A stretch of DNA of 64,000 bases from Choricystis sp. odSpoLacu1 (taxonomy: Eukaryota > Chlorophyta > Trebouxiophyceae): assembly GCA_958009055.1 (NCBI GenBank), contig OY253660.1, forward strand, positions 186,001 to 250,000. The letters are read 5' to 3'. Position numbers and translations under genes: made by a program. Shown here one piece after another: positions 1 to 10,469 of this stretch. How positions within the stretch are numbered: position 1 is the stretch's first letter; each line of letters opens with the position of its first letter. The notes beneath the pieces are model-generated. The model ran no database searches and had not been told where the DNA came from. It was given only the letters and a program-made list of their open reading frames with translations.

Positions 1-68
1 CCCGCCGTGTGATCCCGTCTGTGTGTAATAGTATTAAAGACCCAGGTTTTGTAAAACTTTCCCATCGA

Positions 69-1932
69 TCACTTGATGAACCGGGACAGCACGTTTTCGT
101 ACAGTTCCGCGCGCGCCGACTGCAGCCCGTCGGCCGGCTCCTCCCCCGCGAGCGCCACCTTCTCCAGCTCCTCAAACGTGGCCTTGCCGTCCGCGATGCG
201 TTTGCCGACATCGGTGCCGTAGGAGGCATAGCGTTCCGCCACCATGGTGTCCAGGGTGCCGTCCTCGATGAGGGCGGCCGCGTTGCGCAGGCCGCGGGCG
301 ATCGCGTCCATCCCACCGATGTGCGCGTAAAACAGATCGACCAACTCTGTCGACTCGCGCCTCAGCTTGGCGTCAAAGTTGATGCCGCCGGGAGCCAGCC
401 CCCCCTGCTTGATGATGATGCGAGCCATGGAGGTGGCCTGCGTGACGTCGGTCAAAAACTGGTCGGTGTCCCACCCCGTCTGCGCGTCGCCCGTGTTGGC
501 GTCCACGTTGCCCAGGGCGCCGCGCAGGGACGCAAACGCCAGCTCGTGCTCGCACGAGTGGCCCGACAGAGTGGCGTGGTTGCACTCGATGTTGAGTTTG
601 AACTCGTTGGTGAGGCCGTAGTGGGAGAGGAAGCCGAGCGTGGTGGCCGCATCCCAGTCATATTGGTGCTTCGTCGGTTCCTGGGGCTTGGGCTCCAGCA
701 GCAGCGCCCCCCCAAACCCGATCCTCTTCTTGTACTTGACCGCGGCTTTCAGGAAGGAGGCCAGGTTGTCGAGTTCGGTGCCCAGGTCGGTGTTGAGCAG
801 GGTGTGGTACCCCTCGCGCCCGCCCCAAAACACATAGTTCTCGCCCCCCAGCTTGGCAGTCGCATCCATGGCCGCCTTCACCTGGGCCGCCGCGTACGCG
901 TAGACAGTGGCATTGGGGGAGGTGGCGGCACCGTGGGCATAGCGAGGGTGTTTGAACAACTGGGCCGTGCCCCACAACACTTTCTTGCCTGTTTCCGCCT
1001 GCAGGTGAGCCGCCAACTCCACCACGGACGCCAGGTTGGCGTTGGATTCAGCCAGCGTCGCCCCCTCGGGCGCGATGTCGCGGTCGTGGAAGCACCAGTA
1101 GTCGACGCCCAGCTTGTCCAGGAACTCAAACATGGCGCGCATGCGACGGTGCGCGATTTCGAGCTCAGGCAGGTTCCCATCCTCCCACGGCCACGACCGC
1201 GTGCCGTCGCCAAACGGGTCGGACCCGTCCCCGCGCAGGGTGTGCCAGAAGGCGACCGAGAAGCGGAGCCAGTCCTTCATGGGGCGGCCCAGGATGAGCT
1301 CGTCCGCGTTGTAGTAGCGAAACGCGAGCGGGTTGGTCGAGGCGGGGCCCTCGTACTCAATATTGGGGATCCCAGGGAAAAACTCGCCCTTGTAGGCGCC
1401 CGTGGCGGAGCACTCGCCCGTGGCGGAGGCCGCGGGCTTGGCGGCGGAGGCAGCGATGGCGATGGCCTGGGGTGTGTGGTGGGGCTGGGTGGGTCGGGCA
1501 CACAGGCGAGGGGGACGCGGCGGAGGCACCCGCGCCGCTGTGGCGCTCGCTCCCGTCCGACGTCAGCTGGGCGTGCCCTTGCCACGCGCCCTGCTGCCTG
1601 CCCTATCGCCACCCGAAACTGCGGGACTAAGCCACGCTGCGCAGCAGCGCCGTGGCGGGGGCGCAGGGACCGTTGGGGCAGAGAGTCCTGGGGGACATCA
1701 GCGCGCGATGCGCGATTGAGCGACCGCTCCATGCTTGACCATGCAGCCGCTCCCACCCCGTTCCGTCGGTCCCCTTCAGCACAGCTGACTGTGTGTGTAT
1801 TGCTTGCAGGCGCGCGACAGGGGCGGGCGAGGCACGGCGAGGGGGCAAGCGCGATGGCCCACAACGCTCTCATCCAAAACTCACCAGCACGGCCGCCGCG
1901 GCGCACGCCACCACGGTGCGCGTGCGCGGCAT
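69..1932 (-). CDS. xylA: xylose isomerase (plant type), secretory/ER-targeted
   Basis: Interconverts D-xylose and D-xylulose with two divalent metals. Two exons, 1932-1885 and 1466-69, give 481 aa; they join in phase 0 across an intron of 418 nt with GTGAGT donor and CACACCCCAG acceptor. Exon 1 (MPRTRTVVACAAAAVL) plus the next residues forms a hydrophobic N-terminal signal, as in plant ER-type xylose isomerases. Diagnostic motifs are plain: FHDRDIAPEG, LWGTAQLFKHPRY, YVFWGGREGYHTLLNTD, NIECNHATLSGH and GNVDANTGD, which carry the catalytic His and metal-binding Glu/Asp residues. The C-terminus ENVLSRFIK is normal for the family. The intron is clearly longer than most others here. The assignment is secure; the exact signal cleavage site is not. 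Confidence 0.95.
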
Positions 1933-2044
1933 GGTGTGTGTGTGCGCGTGTGTGTGAGTTGAAGCTGTGTGTGCAGCGCGCGCGCGTGTTGAGTAACCAA
2001 CACACCGAAAAAAGGAAAAAACAAGAGTGCTGAAAAAACTACAG

Positions 2045-5000
2045 TCAAACGTCATCAAACGCACTCAACGCTGCCGCCACCGCGTCCACCACGTCGCCCA
2101 CGTCCCACCCCTCCTCCGCGCTCACCCCGGCCAGCGCATCCTGGAGCGCGCCCGGCCCCAGCGCCAGTAACGCTGCCAACGCGTCGCCATCCAGCATCGG
2201 CGACGGCGGGGGCGGCGGCGCGCCCCACGCGCCGCGGCCGGCGCGCGGCCCTGCGCGCGGCAAACACGGCGACCCCGGCCCTCTCGACGTCATGGGGGAG
2301 GGCGGTGCCATCGGGGACGTCGGCGGCGACGCTACCGGTGTCGACGCCGCCAGCGGGGCGTAGCGGCTGGCCGCGACGGCGGCGGCCGCCGCCGACGCCA
2401 CCGCGTGCAGCGCGGGCGGCAGGGCCGCCACCCCCACCACGCACCCTGCCTCCGTGGTGACTGCATACCAGCGCGGTGCGGCGGCGGCGTCAGCGTCGGC
2501 GGCGCCGCCCGCGGCAACAATGGCGGTGACACCCCCCCCCCACGTCGCCGACTGCTGCAGGCAGCATCGTGCGCTCCGGCCCTGGCCCGGGGGACGGAGG
2601 CGCCAGCGCCACCAGGGCGCCGTCCGCATCGCCACACAGCATGCCCCACCCAGGGCACGCGGGGGGGGGGCGGCCCGCCGCGCGCAGAGGGCGGGGCCGG
2701 CGCGGGCGGCACGCTGCCACCCCCGGGCGGCCACGCCACTGGCACCGCCGCCGTCGCGCGGCGGGGGACGAGGCCTGAAGCCACTGGCAAAGCAGCATCA
2801 TCCTCCCACCCGGTGCCGTCACCCGCGCCCGGGCGGGCGCGGGGCGGGGGCGCCGCGCCGGCGGCCGCCGCGCCGCCAGCGCGCACACACATCAGCGGCC
2901 CATCCTCACCGTCAGCCACCGCCAGCACAGCACGTCCATCAGACGCGGTGGCGACACCCACCCACGATGGAGGGTGGCGCACACTGACCCAGCCGCGGCG
3001 GGTGAGGCGGATGGCGCCCGCCGACGCGGCGCGCGCGTGGGCCGCGGTCGCGCGCGTCGTCAACCGCGGCGTGTGCCCCAGCACCGCCAGCCGGCGGCCG
3101 CACCCGGCGGCCAGGCCGCCATCGGGCAGAATAGCCAGAGTGGTGAAGGGGTCGGGCGCCAGCACGTCGGCCGCGATGTCGAGGCGCCAGGTGGGGGGAG
3201 GGTCGGCGTCGGCGGGGGCAGACGCGCGCGCGTCGCGAAGCAACGCCAACACCGCCACCCGCCCGTGCTTGCCGCGGCGGGCGCCCGCCCGGCGGGCCGC
3301 CTCGTACCGGCCGCTGGCAAACACGGAGACAGCGCCCTCGTCCAGGGCCTCGGTGGACACGGCCACGCAGCGCTCTGCGCGACCGTCGGTGGGGGACGGC
3401 GGTGGCGGCGGCAGTGGCGGCGCGGCGGCGCCCCCGCGCGGCGCGACCCCCGCCGGCGCCGGCTCCAGCGCGACGCGCAGGCCGGGGCCGCCCGCGCCCC
3501 CATCCCACCGGATGGCGCCACCACCACCAGGTGGGGGGGGCGGCCCCGGAGGCCACGCCGCGATGCTGGTGACGCGGCACCCAGGCGGCAGCTCGGTCGT
3601 CGCCAGCACGGCGCCACTGCCCACGTCGACCACCTCCACCGTCGGCCCTTTCGTCTGGAACTTGCTGCACCAGTTGCAGGCGACCGCTACCGCGCCAGAC
3701 GCGGGCAGGGGGCACACTGTGTGGCCGAGGTGGCCTGCGCGTTTGCGCCGCGGCCGGGTGGGTTTTGCGTCGTGGTCTTCGTCTTCATCGTCTTCATCTT
3801 CGTCTTCGTCGTCTTCGCTGTCGATGTCACCGTCGTCGCCCGCGGGCAACACGCGCAGGCGCGACAACGCGCCGCCCTCCACCGCCAGCACGGCCAGGCC
3901 GCCGTCCGCGTACGCGACGACCATGGACCCTACGTCAGCTGACGGCAACGGTGCCGCCGCGCGCGCCCCTGCGCCGACGTCCAGTCTGACGACTGTCGCC
4001 GCGCGCCCGGGTGCGCCCGGCGGTAGCACCAACGCCGCGCGCTCGCCCACCGCCAGCGCGGCCGCACCCGACCCCGGAGGCGCGGGGCGCAGGGTCAGGG
4101 GCAGGCCGCCCACGCGGGCGACGGCGGTGGGGTGGAGCGTCCACGGAGAGCCGCGCCGCGCGGCGGTGGGTGGCGGCGCCGCGGCCGCGTGTGTCAGCGC
4201 GCCGCTGCGCCACCCCACCAGCGCGTGCGCGCCACCGCCCGGCGCGGGCAGCAACAACACAGAATCGGGCACGTCGAATGGAGGGGTGTGGCCGCCGCTG
4301 GGGGGGGGAGGCGGGGCGGCGGCCGCGCCGCGCCCCCACACGCGCGGCGGCGGCGGCAGCGCCAGCGTCGCGACCGCCGCCATCGTGATGCCTCCACCCG
4401 GCACCGGGGTCACCGCAAACAAAACGGCCCCCGGTTCGTACGTGCCTGCAAGAGCCAGGGTAGTGCTTCTGGGGGCGGTGGCAGGGGCCAGGGCCAGGCA
4501 CGACACTTCGGCCTTGGTCGCGCAGCGCACTGCGACCTGAAGCTCCTCGCTCATCCCCACCGCCAGCAGCGCCACGCCCCGCACATCCGACGTGGACACC
4601 AGCACGCCGCCCTCTGCGACGGCGGCTGCCCCGATGGTGGCGCCGGGCGGGGGCAGCCACTCGTAGTCGGCGTCGTCGTCGCGCGGCGGCTGGCCGCGGC
4701 GCGTCTGCGTCAGTCGGTCGAGCGACACAAGCCGCACGCGCGCCGGCGTCACCTGAGCGGCCACACCGCTCCCGAACCCGCCAAACGCGACGCTGCGTTC
4801 GTCGGCGACCAGCCCTAGCACTGTCGTGACGTCGGCCAGGGGGGCACCGGGTTGGGCGGCCGCCAGCGCGCGCGTCGCGTCGGCAAAGGACGCGACGACG
4901 ACGCCGCCGCCGCGCGGGCCCGCCGCGCTCCACACCGCCGCCAGCCCGGGAGCAGTCCCGGGGGCGGCGGCCGCCACCGCGCGCGTGGGCACACCCGCAG

Positions 5001-6577
5001 TCAACACAGCAGCCCCACGCTGCGTGGCGGCCGCGATCGATGTGAAGGAGGGGTCGGAGGCCGCGTGCTCGATCGGCCCAACGTCTGCGCGGTCGAGTGG
5101 CGTCAACGCCACGCCGTGGTCCCCCATCTCTGTGCCCGGCCCAAACGTCGCCCGCAGGGGCGGCTTGCGGTCGATGGTCACCAGCAGGCTGCCCCCCGGC
5201 ATGACAGCCAGGATGGCGACGCCGTCCTGGGTCGCCAGATCGTCCGGCACGTTGGGCCACGCCTCGGCTGCGGGGCAGTGCGCTCGCACGCCCGTGTTGT
5301 GCGTGTAAAATAGGACGGCGGGACCCTCCGGCACGTCGGCCTCGGCCACGATGTCGCCTGTCGTGGCTTCCAGCTTGACCACCAAGGAGCGCGGGATGAG
5401 GGTGGCGGCCGCGGAGCAGGGGCGCGGGTCTGTGTAAAAATCATCGTCGGCGGCGTCGGCGACGGCGCTGCGTCTGCGGCCGCCACCCCCCCCCGACCCA
5501 GCCGCCCGCCCGCTGTCTGTTTCCATGCTGTCGCCGCCATCGTCAAAGCTACGATCCCCACCATCACTGCAGTCGTCGCCGTCGCCGTCGGTGCCGTCGT
5601 CCCTCTCGTAAAACCACGTCGTGGCGGCCATGTCGAGCGCCGACGACGCGGTCGCCCCAAACCCCACGTGCCCATGCTCCAGCAACGCCACCACCCACTC
5701 GCTGCCTCGCTCCGCCAGCAACAGCTTGAGGCGCCCCGCGCGCCTGTCCAGTTCCAAAGGAGACACGACGGTGCGGCCGGCGGCGGTGATGGTGTGCAGC
5801 AGGAGGCGGGGCGCGCCCGGGGGCGCGTCGCGGCCGCGCGGGGGGGGGCGGGTGACGGCGGCAAACCGCCAGGCGGGCGACCCTTTGTGGGCTTTGGCGT
5901 CCACCTCAAACACAGCGGCCTCGATGTAGCCCAGGGGGCCGTCGCCCACAGGGAGAGGGGGGGCGAGCGTCGGTCCGCGCGTGAGTGGAGAGACTGCCGC
6001 GCGCCCGCGCGGCGCGTACGCCGCCACCGCGCCCCCGCAGCGGGAGGCAACGAGGCGGGTGGCGCCGGGTGAGAGGAGGAGGGTGGAGGCGTTGAGGAAG
6101 CTGTGGTAGTGTGTGTGTGTATGGGAGGGGGGTGAGAGGCCAGCAAGCCGAGGAAAACAGTCAAGCAGCAAACTCCCCCTCGCCTCTGAGCAGAGGCTCA
6201 CCGTCCCAACTCGTCGTCCCACACGGCCAGGGTGACGCAGCCTCCCTCTGTCAGCAAGGCCAGAGCGTCGCGGCCGTCCTGTGTGCGGGGAGGTGTGTTT
6301 TTTTTTTTCGTCGCATTGGTTTTGCCGCTGTCCCCCTTGTGTTGTCCGCTCTGCGCCTCCTCCCCCCCGCATTCCTCACCAAGCCCGCGCCCGGCACACA
6401 GACCATGTCCAACACTCGCGCCGCCAACGGCTCCGCGTCGCACGGGCCGGCCAGCCGCCACAGCGTGACCGACCGGCCACTGGCGACGACTGTTTCGTCG
6501 GCGCCGACGCCGGTGTAGTGGCCAGCCGCTGCCGCGACGGGGGTGCCGGGACCGTGCAGTGTGCGCGTAATGAACAT
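2045..6577 (-). CDS. CPSF-A/DDB1/SF3b3-like beta-propeller protein (plant At3g11960 type)
   Basis: A large protein (about 1,450 aa) of the MMS1_N/CPSF-A superfamily that includes DDB1, CPSF160 and SF3b3. The start MFITRTLHGPG, the block DGRDALALLTEGGCVTLAVW, the segment ending GKHGRVAVLALLRD and the C-terminal MLDGDALAALLALG resemble the plant-specific paralogue represented by Arabidopsis At3g11960 better than DDB1 itself. An acidic Asp/Glu tract lies mid-protein. Two short 5' introns are visible: one with donor GTGAGG near 6382 and a T-rich body, one ending CTACCACAG near 6103. Near the C-terminus the frame changes twice, at a 10-base run 2661-2670 and again at 2532-2541; each run holds one base too many. 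The block LCGDADGALVALAPPS is read only between the two shifts. Function is inferred from family: a protein-interaction scaffold. Confidence 0.7.
2532..2541 (-). repeat. 10-nt G run (coding strand) at second apparent +1 frame break
   Basis: Second homopolymer in the same gene. The C-terminal segment (WYAVTTEAGCVVGVAALP through to MLDGDALAALLALG) lies one nucleotide out of frame with the segment before the run. As at 2661-2670, one surplus base explains the change. Confidence 0.6.
2661..2670 (-). repeat. 10-nt C run (coding strand) at apparent +1 frame break
   Basis: A run of ten identical bases where the CPSF-A/DDB1-like reading frame moves by one nucleotide. Upstream the conserved sequence is in one frame, and downstream the family-like block CGDADGALVALAPPS is in the next. 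Removing one base would keep a single frame. No GT-AG pair that could act as an intron is visible around it. Confidence 0.65.
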
Positions 6578-6738
6578 GGGGGGCGTGTGTGGGGGGGCGT
6601 GTGCACCGTTTTTTGTTGCAAAAAACGAGCGACACTTGTAGAGACATGTGCAAAACCCTCAACACACCTCGTTCTTTTTCGTCTCCCGCGGCGCCTGCCT
6701 CCCGCACACGCGCCGCGTACGCATCATCATCATATACG

Positions 6739-7405
6739 ATGCCTCCTCCCCCCGGCCGCCCCCCTCCCCGCGTCCTGTTCAGTGAGGCCGACATCGCCAC
6801 CCGCGTCGCGGCGCTCGGCGCGCGCCTGGCTGCCGACTACGCGTCCAGGCGGCCCCTGGTGCTGGGGGTGAGTGTGTATAAATGCAGAGGGGATGGTGCG
6901 TGTGTGTGTGGGTGTCACAAGGAGGAGAGGCTGATAAAAAACCCTTTTCCTCCGCTTTTCCCACCAGACCCTCACCGGCGCCTACGTCTTCACCGCCGAC
7001 CTGGTGCGCGCCATGCGGCCGCCTCCACCTGGAATGAGCATCGATTTTGTGAGGGCAGCGTCTTACGCGGGCACTGCTGCTGCTTCATTGCCGCGTGTGT
7101 CGCTGTCCGCCTCCAAAATCCCGATCTCCGGCCGCCACGTCATCGTGATCGAAGACATCGTGGACACGGGGGCCACAGCAGCAGCATTAGAGACCGAGAT
7201 TCTGGCCCAGGGCGCGGCGTCAGTCGCTGTCGTGGCGTTGCTGGACAAGCCCGCCGGCAGAGCGCGCTGCAAGAGCGAGGGTGGGCGCGCGTTTGTGCCG
7301 GCGCACGCCGCGTTTCAGGTGGGGGACGAGTTTGTGGTGGGGTACGGCCTGGACTGGGATGAGGAGGAGAGACATTGGGGGTATGTGGGGGTCGTGGATG
7401 GATGA
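6739..7405 (+). CDS. HPRT: hypoxanthine-guanine phosphoribosyltransferase
   Basis: Purine salvage: transfers phosphoribose from PRPP to hypoxanthine or guanine. Exons 6739-6867 and 6968-7405 join in phase 0 (donor GGG/GTGAGT, acceptor CCACCAG) to give 188 aa. The splice joins VLG to TLTGAYVFTADL, matching the HPRT block VLKGAYMFTADL. The PRPP loop VIVIEDIVDTGATAAALE and the C-terminal FVVGYGLDWDEE (base-binding region) are present. Length is slightly below that of human HPRT (218 aa). The start ATG is the first in frame before the conserved region. It lies 161 bp from the divergent CPSF-A-like gene, suggesting a shared promoter. Confidence 0.93.
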
Positions 7406-7537
7406 TTGTGTGAGGGCGGCGGTGATTTGAAGAGACGATGGTAAAAACGAAAAACAAAATAAACAAACACTCCGCATTCGCTTTGCTCTGTGGCCGCGCG
7501 CCGCCTCTCCTCCTCGCACTCACTCTGTGCGCTCACC

Positions 7538-9166
7538 ATGAGGCAGGCCCACAGTGCACCCTCGACGTCGCGGGCGCCGCCGCCGGCGCCGACGCGCCCG
7601 CCCCCCGCGCCTCGCCATGCCGACGCGCCGTCCACGCCCCCCCTCCTAACCCGCGCCGTGTCTGCCGCACTAGCCGCCATCATGGCCGCCGCCTCACCCG
7701 CTGTCGCGGTGGCAGCAGCAGCACCAGAATTCAAACTGCCGACGCCACCCCCCACCCGCGCCTACACCCCTCCCGCGCCGACAGTCACGTCACTGAAGAA
7801 CGGACTTCAAGTGTTTGTTTTACGCGACTCAGACTCGGGCCCCACTGTGCGCGGCGCCCTGGTCATGCGCGGCGGTCAGCGCGCGTCGCCCCCCTCCGCT
7901 CTCGGCGTGGCAACGCTGGCGGCGTCTGTCCAGATGACTGGGGGGTCCACCGCCCACCCTGGTGCGTCCCTGGACACATTATTAGACGATCTGGCGGCGT
8001 CGGTGGAGGCCACGGCATCCCCGGACGCGACGTCCCTGTCGTTTGAGTGTGCAGCCGAGGATGCAGGCACCGTGCTGGGCCTGGTGGGAGAACTTGTCAA
8101 AGCACCCGCCCTCCCCGCCGACAAGCTGGCCCTCGCCCAAGCCCAAGTCACCAACCTGCTGCGCCACCGGGATGATGACCCCGCCGCCGTGCCGCCGCGG
8201 GAGGCCGCGCGGCGCGTGTATGGGCGCGACTCGAGGTTTGCGCGGTCGCCAACGGTGGAGCAAGTGAGCGCCATCACGCGCGCCGATCTGGCATCCTACC
8301 TGGCCGCCTGGCAACGCCCCGATGCAGCTGTGCTGGCGTTGGTGGGGGATGTGGGGGATGCGCGCACTGCGACTGCGCTCGCGGCCGCGGCTCTAGGCGA
8401 CTGGGCGCCCGCGCGCGGTCAACCCGCCACGCCACCCGACCTGCCATCCTCCCCGCTGGCCCCTCCATCAGAGTGGAAAGGGCGCAAGTTTCTGTACGAC
8501 CGCCCAGGCGCGCCCCAGGCGACTGTCGTGCTGGCGGCACCCGGCGTTTCGCTCACAGACCCCGACGTCCCGGCGCTCGACGTGCTCGCCCTCTCCCTCA
8601 ACGGCTTTGGAGGCGCCCTGTTTGACGGCGTCCGGTCGCGGTCGGGGCTGGCGTACAGTGTGAGCGCTGCCTGGGACACAGGGTCGGTGGACCACGTAGG
8701 TTTGTTTGCCGCGGGCGGCGCCACCGCGCGGCCAGGCCCCTTTTTGGCCGCCCTCAACACCACGCTCAAAACCGCGCGCGACCACCCGCCCTCCGGTCCC
8801 GCCCTCGCCTCCGCCAAAGCCATCGCGTTGAACCGGTTTGTGTTTAACTACAGCTCGGCGGATGCCGTTGCTTATCGCGCGGCGGGGGGCTCGTTGCTGG
8901 GCGTGCCGCCGGATCATCTTTCGAAATATCGAGCCGCCCTCGCGTCCCTGACAGACGCCGACGTGGCTGCTGCTGCCGCCCGCCACCTCAACCCCGACGA
9001 CGCCATCGTCATCGTGGCCGCCGACGCGCGGTCGGTGCGGGGGGAGCTGGGGGAGGGGTGGGAGGCGCTGCTGGTGGACCCGGTGGAGGCGGTGAAACCG
9101 ATGACAGCGCGCGGTGGTGGTGGCGGGGGAGGCGGGGAGGATGGTGTGAAGGCGACAGCACCGTGA
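7538..9166 (+). CDS. M16 (pitrilysin/insulinase)-family protein lacking the zinc motif
   Basis: A single exon of 542 aa. The first roughly 75 residues are rich in Ala, Pro, Arg and Ser and look like an organellar transit peptide. The rest follows the M16 two-repeat fold: VTSLKNGLQVFVLRDSDSG at the start of the core, and a C-terminal half with SRSGLAYSVSAAWDT and LTDADVAAAAARHLNP, typical of M16B proteins. The HxxEH metal motif expected near residue 130 (family form GLAHFLEHM) is replaced by ALGVATLAASVQMTGGS with no His, so the protein is probably not a protease. It may be a non-catalytic partner, as cytochrome bc1 core proteins or alpha subunits of processing peptidases are. ATG 7538 is preferred (context CACC before it); an in-frame upstream codon at 7490 is also possible. 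Confidence 0.82.
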   Translation: MRQAHSAPSTSRAPPPAPTRPPPAPRHADAPSTPPLLTRAVSAALAAIMAAASPAVAVAAAAPEFKLPTPPPTRAYTPPAPTVTSLKNGLQVFVLRDSDSGPTVRGALVMRGGQRASPPSALGVATLAASVQMTGGSTAHPGASLDTLLDDLAASVEATASPDATSLSFECAAEDAGTVLGLVGELVKAPALPADKLALAQAQVTNLLRHRDDDPAAVPPREAARRVYGRDSRFARSPTVEQVSAITRADLASYLAAWQRPDAAVLALVGDVGDARTATALAAAALGDWAPARGQPATPPDLPSSPLAPPSEWKGRKFLYDRPGAPQATVVLAAPGVSLTDPDVPALDVLALSLNGFGGALFDGVRSRSGLAYSVSAAWDTGSVDHVGLFAAGGATARPGPFLAALNTTLKTARDHPPSGPALASAKAIALNRFVFNYSSADAVAYRAAGGSLLGVPPDHLSKYRAALASLTDADVAAAAARHLNPDDAIVIVAADARSVRGELGEGWEALLVDPVEAVKPMTARGGGGGGGGEDGVKATAP

Positions 9167-9238
9167 AGAAAAATCACACTCAAAAAAATGATCAAAGCAA
9201 ACAAAGCAAAAATACACGCAGTCTCTCTCTCTCTCTTA

Positions 9239-10045
9239 TCACGGTCCATCATCCGTGGGGCCGTGCTGGCCGCCACGGCGGGGGCCGTGCTGGCGCGCGG
9301 CAAGCCCCTGTGGCGGCCCCTGCGGCGGCGGCAGCGGCTGGGGGCCAGCGCCAGCGCGAGGCGTCAGCCTCGCCAACCCACCCGGCAGGCGGGGCGCCGC
9401 GTCCCCGGGAGACACCAGCCCACTGCGTGCATTCGTGGTCGTGGGCGCCGTCCCAGGGCGCAGATTGTTGGCCGCCGCGACAGACGCGCCTGCGTAACGC
9501 CCGCTGCCGGGCCCCAGCGTCGACGTGGGTTCGTCATCGTCATCATCCACGGGCGGAGGCTGGGTCGCCGCCGTCTTGGGGGGCTGCGCGGCCGCCGGCT
9601 TGGGCTGCGGCGCAGCAGTGGTTGAAGGGCCCGTCGTTTTGGGGCCGGTGACACAAGCCTTCTGCCCCGCCGTCCACGCAGACCGCCCGGCAGTGACAGC
9701 GGCAGCAGACGCACCAGCCACAGCCCTCGTCGCCGGCTCCGAAGAAATCAGGCACGTCCCCTTTTGGGCGGCGCCACCAAACAGGGGGGGCGCCCCCGAC
9801 GGGACCGCGCACGCGCCGCCGTCGCCGCACCACAGAAAGGCCACACACTCGGACATGGCCTGGCACTTGCCACAGCAGGCGGCTGCATCGGGCATCGCTT
9901 CAAACCTGGCGATGACGGAGGACGGGGGCAGGGTGAGCGCGCCACCCGGGACGAGGGTCGACGCGCAAGCGGTGCCGCACACGGGGCCGCCGTCGGGGGC
10001 GGCGGCGGCGGTGGCGGCCAGCAGGAGGAGGGCCAGGAGACGCAT
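9239..10045 (-). CDS. secreted Cys-rich protein with PAN/Apple-like segment
   Basis: A single exon of 268 aa starting MRLLALLLLAATAAAA, a clear signal peptide. The mature N-terminal half has paired cysteines, including PVCGTACAS and DAAACCGKCQAMSECVAFLWC, whose spacing recalls PAN/Apple modules (CC..C......CVAF). The C-terminal half is low complexity: Pro/Ala/Thr-rich, a DDDDDEP stretch and a proline/glutamine-rich tail, resembling glycoprotein stalks of algal walls. No catalytic motif is visible. It is divergent from the purple acid phosphatase, which is also secreted. A GTGAGT donor near 10228 in the leader suggests a 5'-UTR intron, which is an inference. Confidence 0.6.
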   Translation of the reverse strand: MRLLALLLLAATAAAAPDGGPVCGTACASTLVPGGALTLPPSSVIARFEAMPDAAACCGKCQAMSECVAFLWCGDGGACAVPSGAPPLFGGAAQKGTCLISSEPATRAVAGASAAAVTAGRSAWTAGQKACVTGPKTTGPSTTAAPQPKPAAAQPPKTAATQPPPVDDDDDEPTSTLGPGSGRYAGASVAAANNLRPGTAPTTTNARSGLVSPGDAAPRLPGGLARLTPRAGAGPQPLPPPQGPPQGLAARQHGPRRGGQHGPTDDGP

Positions 10046-10469
10046 GATGGTGTGTCTGAAGTGTTGTGGGGGTGAGTGCTTCGCTGGTGGGGAGGCGGGC
10101 GAGCGAATGCAGGAGAGGCCTTCGGGGATAGTAAGATGCGAGCGTCGGGGACGCGACTCTCCCGCTGAAACGACGCGGACGCGGCTGCTTTGGCTGCATA
10201 AGGCCGGCGATAGAGTCGACTCACCTCCTGGGATAGGCGCGAGGGTGGTAGTGAGGCGGGAGGAGGGCCAACCGCCGGAGCGAAAAGAGAGGGGACGAAA
10301 GGAAGGTGAGTGTTTTTGTGTCGGCGACGACGTCGCAACGACATACTCACAAAAAGTTTTTTTTGGTGCCGTCAAACAGCACCAATTTGCGCCGCCCGCC
10401 CCAGCGGTTGGCGCGCGCCCCACCGCGCGCCCCAGGCAGCGTGCGGTCGCCTGACCGACTGCACGCACC
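10046..10469. promoter_or_regulatory. divergent intergenic region, secreted Cys-rich protein / purple acid phosphatase
   Basis: 424 bp between two start codons pointing apart, so promoters of both genes must lie here. GTGAGT-like donors occur on both strands (near 10228 on the minus strand and 10306 on the plus strand), suggesting spliced 5' leaders. I recognise no TATA box or known phosphate-response site. Confidence 0.4.

Noticed and set aside
9..2033. Long plus-strand frame (674 codons) opposite xylose isomerase
   Set aside because: It begins with GTG, has no family motifs and mirrors a strongly conserved gene; GC-rich coding DNA gives such antisense frames.
2405..4540. 711-codon plus-strand frame opposite the CPSF-A-like gene
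   Set aside because: Low-complexity Ala/Pro/Arg/Ser with no motif; an antisense shadow.
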